A DNA stretch of 15,902 nucleotides from Deltaproteobacteria bacterium UBA796 (GTDB taxonomy: Bacteria > Myxococcota_A > UBA796): contig DBIS01000224.1 of NCBI GenBank assembly GCA_002296975.1, positions 1 through 15,902 on the forward strand, written 5' to 3'. Under the pieces are notes generated by a model. The model was not told the DNA's origin, made no database searches, and saw only the letters and a program-made list of their open reading frames with translations. Positions 14,234 through 15,902 of this stretch are shown here, piece after piece; position 1 is the stretch's first letter, and the number at the start of each line of letters is the position of its first letter. The position numbers and the translations under genes are program-made.

Positions 14234-14980
14234 CTAAAACACCGCGCCAAAGGCGGTTCCAACGTAAAACATATTGTGCAAGCCTACATCGATACGCAGG
14301 TTGGCCTGATCGCCAAAGTGAAAGCGTGTGCTCGCGGTGAGGTCGATGACGGGCAAAACGGCTGGGATGCTTTTGGGCCCATCGTCAGGGCAGTGGTCTT
14401 TGCGCGTATAGGCCGGAGATTCGGTCATGCATCCGTCAGTTCCACTGCCGCCTGGGCCCCAGGAGGTCATTTCGCCAAGCATAAAGCCCAGGCCGAGGCC
14501 GCCACCAAACAGGAAGCTCATCCATGGTGTGGCATAAATTTCGTGGCCGTAGTTGGCGCCGAAGGCCAGCATGCCAAGGCCATCTGTGCGAATCCAATCA
14601 CCGTCATCGTGGACTGCTGGTTTGTCGACATCGTCCCAGTACCCATTGGAGATCATGGCGCCGGTGTACTCAAAATAGAAAATCCAATTTGCAGGATCTT
14701 TTTTGACGACAAATTCTGCACCGGCCACAAATGCTTGGATGTCAGGTCGGGCGTAGGGGTTGGCACCGTCGGCGTCGTTGTCGAAAAACCAGATATCCAT
14801 GATCGAGTTTGGGACGGCCATGTAGCGAACCCGCACATTGCTCTCAAAACGATGTTCCCGTTTGACCGGCAAGTCTTGGTGTTGTGAGCCAGCGCGCTTA
14901 GCGGTTTGGTTGATGGGGGCGGCTGACGGGCTTTGGGCACCTACCACTGTGGAGGCGAGCATGATGAGCGGTGTGATCAT
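14234..14980 (-). CDS. probable outer-membrane beta-barrel protein, function unknown
   Basis: The 248-residue protein has a signal peptide (MITPLIMLASTVVGAQS), supported by AAGGAG 8 nt before the ATG. The mature part alternates polar and aromatic or hydrophobic residues (IFYFEYTGAMI, IYATPWMSFLFGGGLGLGFML, FRIDV-like strands near the end) and closes with Phe, the usual signal for barrel assembly by BamA. Loops are rich in Asp and Gly (FFDNDADGANPYARPD, DDVDKPAVHDDGDW), and one loop has a Cys pair (DGCMTESPAY, KDHCPDDGP). I do not recognise a named family. A long plus-strand frame lies opposite but has no support. The gene diverges from the LptE-like gene. Confidence 0.7.
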   Translation of the reverse strand: MITPLIMLASTVVGAQSPSAAPINQTAKRAGSQHQDLPVKREHRFESNVRVRYMAVPNSIMDIWFFDNDADGANPYARPDIQAFVAGAEFVVKKDPANWIFYFEYTGAMISNGYWDDVDKPAVHDDGDWIRTDGLGMLAFGANYGHEIYATPWMSFLFGGGLGLGFMLGEMTSWGPGGSGTDGCMTESPAYTRKDHCPDDGPKSIPAVLPVIDLTASTRFHFGDQANLRIDVGLHNMFYVGTAFGAVF

Positions 14981-15048
14981 GGGTATGGCTCCTTCTTCTT
15001 GTTCTAAGATCCGTTAACCGCTTAGATGTGGGCAGGAGGATTGTCGCG
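14981..15048. other. divergent intergenic region
   Basis: This 68-bp gap holds the AAGGAG site of the outer-membrane protein gene and the AGGAGG site (15034-15039) of the LptE-like gene. GTTAACCG occurs at 15013-15020 and again at 15064-15071 just inside the LptE-like gene. No clear promoter boxes are seen. Confidence 0.45.
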
Positions 15049-15513
15049 GTGCTAATGAACGCAGTTAACCGATGTATGTTTATCTCATGGTTTGCATTTG
15101 GGTGTCACCTTGGGCGTCCTCCCACGACCGACGACACGTTTAAGGTTGGGCGGGTAGTTACGCTTGGTGCCGAGGCTGGCCTGAAGGACTCCCTACGGAA
15201 CGGGCTGGCAACCGCCTTTAGCTTGCGCGCCTTGAGTGGTGTTGACGCAGCTCAGCCTGTAAACGTGGCTGTGCTCTCGGCCACAGTGCAACCAAGAGGT
15301 GTCGGACCCAGCAGTCAGATTTTTGCAGCGACCCTTACGGTGAGCGTGGTGGCGGGGCGCAGGGCTTCGCGGTTTTCGGCTGAACGCAGCTACACGGTGA
15401 TCGATCCTGTGCAAGGGGCAGCGGCGCGTGCCGAGGCGTTTAATAGTCTGGCCCATGGTTTAATGGCTGATGCGGTCATGTGGTTGGCTCACGGACCGAC
15501 GGTGGATGATTAA
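15049..15513 (+). CDS. lptE: LptE-like LPS-assembly lipoprotein
   Basis: I chose the GTG at 15049 because AGGAGG lies 9 nt upstream and the frame then starts with a short lipoprotein signal (MLMNAVNRCMFISWFAFGC), with the acylated Cys at residue 19. The 154-residue product is of LptE size. It has an N-terminal block (FKVGRVVTLG), an early helix (LKDSLRNGLATAFSL), beta strands (VNVAVLSATVQP, FAATLTVSVV) and a final helix with LAHGLMADAVMWL, a layout seen in divergent LptE. LptE plugs the LptD barrel that inserts lipopolysaccharide in the outer membrane. The strongest support is context: the stop overlaps the holA start as TAATG, and lptE-holA is a common pair. Sequence similarity alone is weak, and leuS, often upstream, is absent. 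Confidence 0.6.
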   Translation: MLMNAVNRCMFISWFAFGCHLGRPPTTDDTFKVGRVVTLGAEAGLKDSLRNGLATAFSLRALSGVDAAQPVNVAVLSATVQPRGVGPSSQIFAATLTVSVVAGRRASRFSAERSYTVIDPVQGAAARAEAFNSLAHGLMADAVMWLAHGPTVDD

Positions 15514-15902
15514 TGGCTGCCAAGTTTCCCACAGTGGCGATGTTTTTGGGCGATGAGTCCATCGGTAGAAAGCGGGCAGAGACTTCGCTCGTCGACTCAG
15601 TTTTTGCCGGTGCGTCACCCAGCTTTAATCTCGCGACATTTAGCGCGGCAGAAGGAGCAGAGCGGGCCCTCGAGGTGGTGAAGACTGTTCCGATGATGGC
15701 TGAATATCGTGTTGTGGTGATTCGAGAGATGGAGTCTGCTTCAGTGCCTCTGCTCGATGATCTGCTTAATTATGTTGGCAAGCCAAACCCAAGTACGGTT
15801 TTGATTTTGACGGGAGTGAAAACGCCCGCAGTCACGGGTGGTGTAGATCGTGGGCGCCGCATTGAAGGGGCGGTCAAGCGCCTGGAAAGTGGACGAGTCG
15901 AG
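15513..15902 (+). CDS. holA: DNA polymerase III subunit delta, N-terminal part
   Basis: The frame is open from the ATG at 15513 to the right edge, 130 codons. The start shares one base with the stop of the LptE-like gene (TAATG), indicating translational coupling. The visible residues fit the HolA N-terminal domain: VAMFLGDESIGRKRAE, then FSAAEGAERALEVVKTVPMMAEYRVVVIREME, and LDDLLNYVGKPNPSTVLILTG. Delta is the clamp-loader subunit that opens the beta sliding clamp. The remainder lies outside the window. Confidence 0.88.
   Translation, partial: MAAKFPTVAMFLGDESIGRKRAETSLVDSVFAGASPSFNLATFSAAEGAERALEVVKTVPMMAEYRVVVIREMESASVPLLDDLLNYVGKPNPSTVLILTGVKTPAVTGGVDRGRRIEGAVKRLESGRVE

Noticed and set aside
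14204..14887. 227-residue plus-strand open frame
   Set aside because: It lies opposite the barrel protein gene, which has a signal peptide, a good ribosome binding site and a terminal Phe. The plus frame has no such support and starts in an intergenic gap.

Overview
The window reads as ordinary chromosome of a Gram-negative bacterium with an outer membrane. Several genes point to a delta-proteobacterial lineage in the broad sense (Myxococcota or Bradymonadota type): a DUF374 acyltransferase, a DUF3105 protein, an orphan TatT-like lipoprotein, a long secreted M16 peptidase, and an LptE-like lipoprotein coupled to holA. This placement is inferred from the protein mix, not proven. The base composition is moderately GC-rich and even. 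I see no integrase, transposase, phage gene or CRISPR array.

Layout. Positions 1-442 hold the 3' end of a DUF374 lysophospholipid acyltransferase, converging on a 60-residue amphipathic small protein (432-614, minus). Positions 754-1889 hold a coupled pair: a cyclic-nucleotide-binding domain protein without a DNA-binding domain and a secreted protein of unknown function. A cysteine-rich DUF3105 protein (1886-2470, minus) shares stop-codon bases with that pair. A three-gene operon follows at 2562-6201: a thioredoxin-fold protein with a WCESC site, a UshA-like 5'-nucleotidase lipoprotein, and a transporter of the organophosphate:phosphate antiporter family. The divergent gap in front of the operon carries a 7-bp inverted repeat with arms about two helical turns apart. 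An NmrA-like NAD(P)-binding protein (6205-7206, minus) and a small helical protein (7276-7629) come next.

The middle holds tRNA-Ala(GGC) with an encoded CCA and an intrinsic terminator, then a 1035-residue secreted M16 metallopeptidase (7925-11032). A short-lidded DnaK paralogue on the minus strand lies 37 bp downstream of a tRNA-Leu(TAA) gene and may share its transcript. A candidate promoter for that pair has a perfect palindrome in its spacer.

The right end holds a TatT-like lipoprotein converging on ribosomal protein bS21. Both stop codons lie in one 7-bp hairpin, and the bS21 gene has another hairpin just before its annotated start. A probable outer-membrane barrel protein (14234-14980, minus) follows, and the window ends with an LptE-like lipoprotein coupled to the 5' part of holA.

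Together these are mostly envelope and housekeeping genes. The most coherent unit is the thioredoxin / 5'-nucleotidase / organophosphate antiporter operon, which may act in phosphoester or nucleotide scavenging. I did not find a clear defence or mobile system. The most interesting signals are small regulatory structures and unusual gene pairings.
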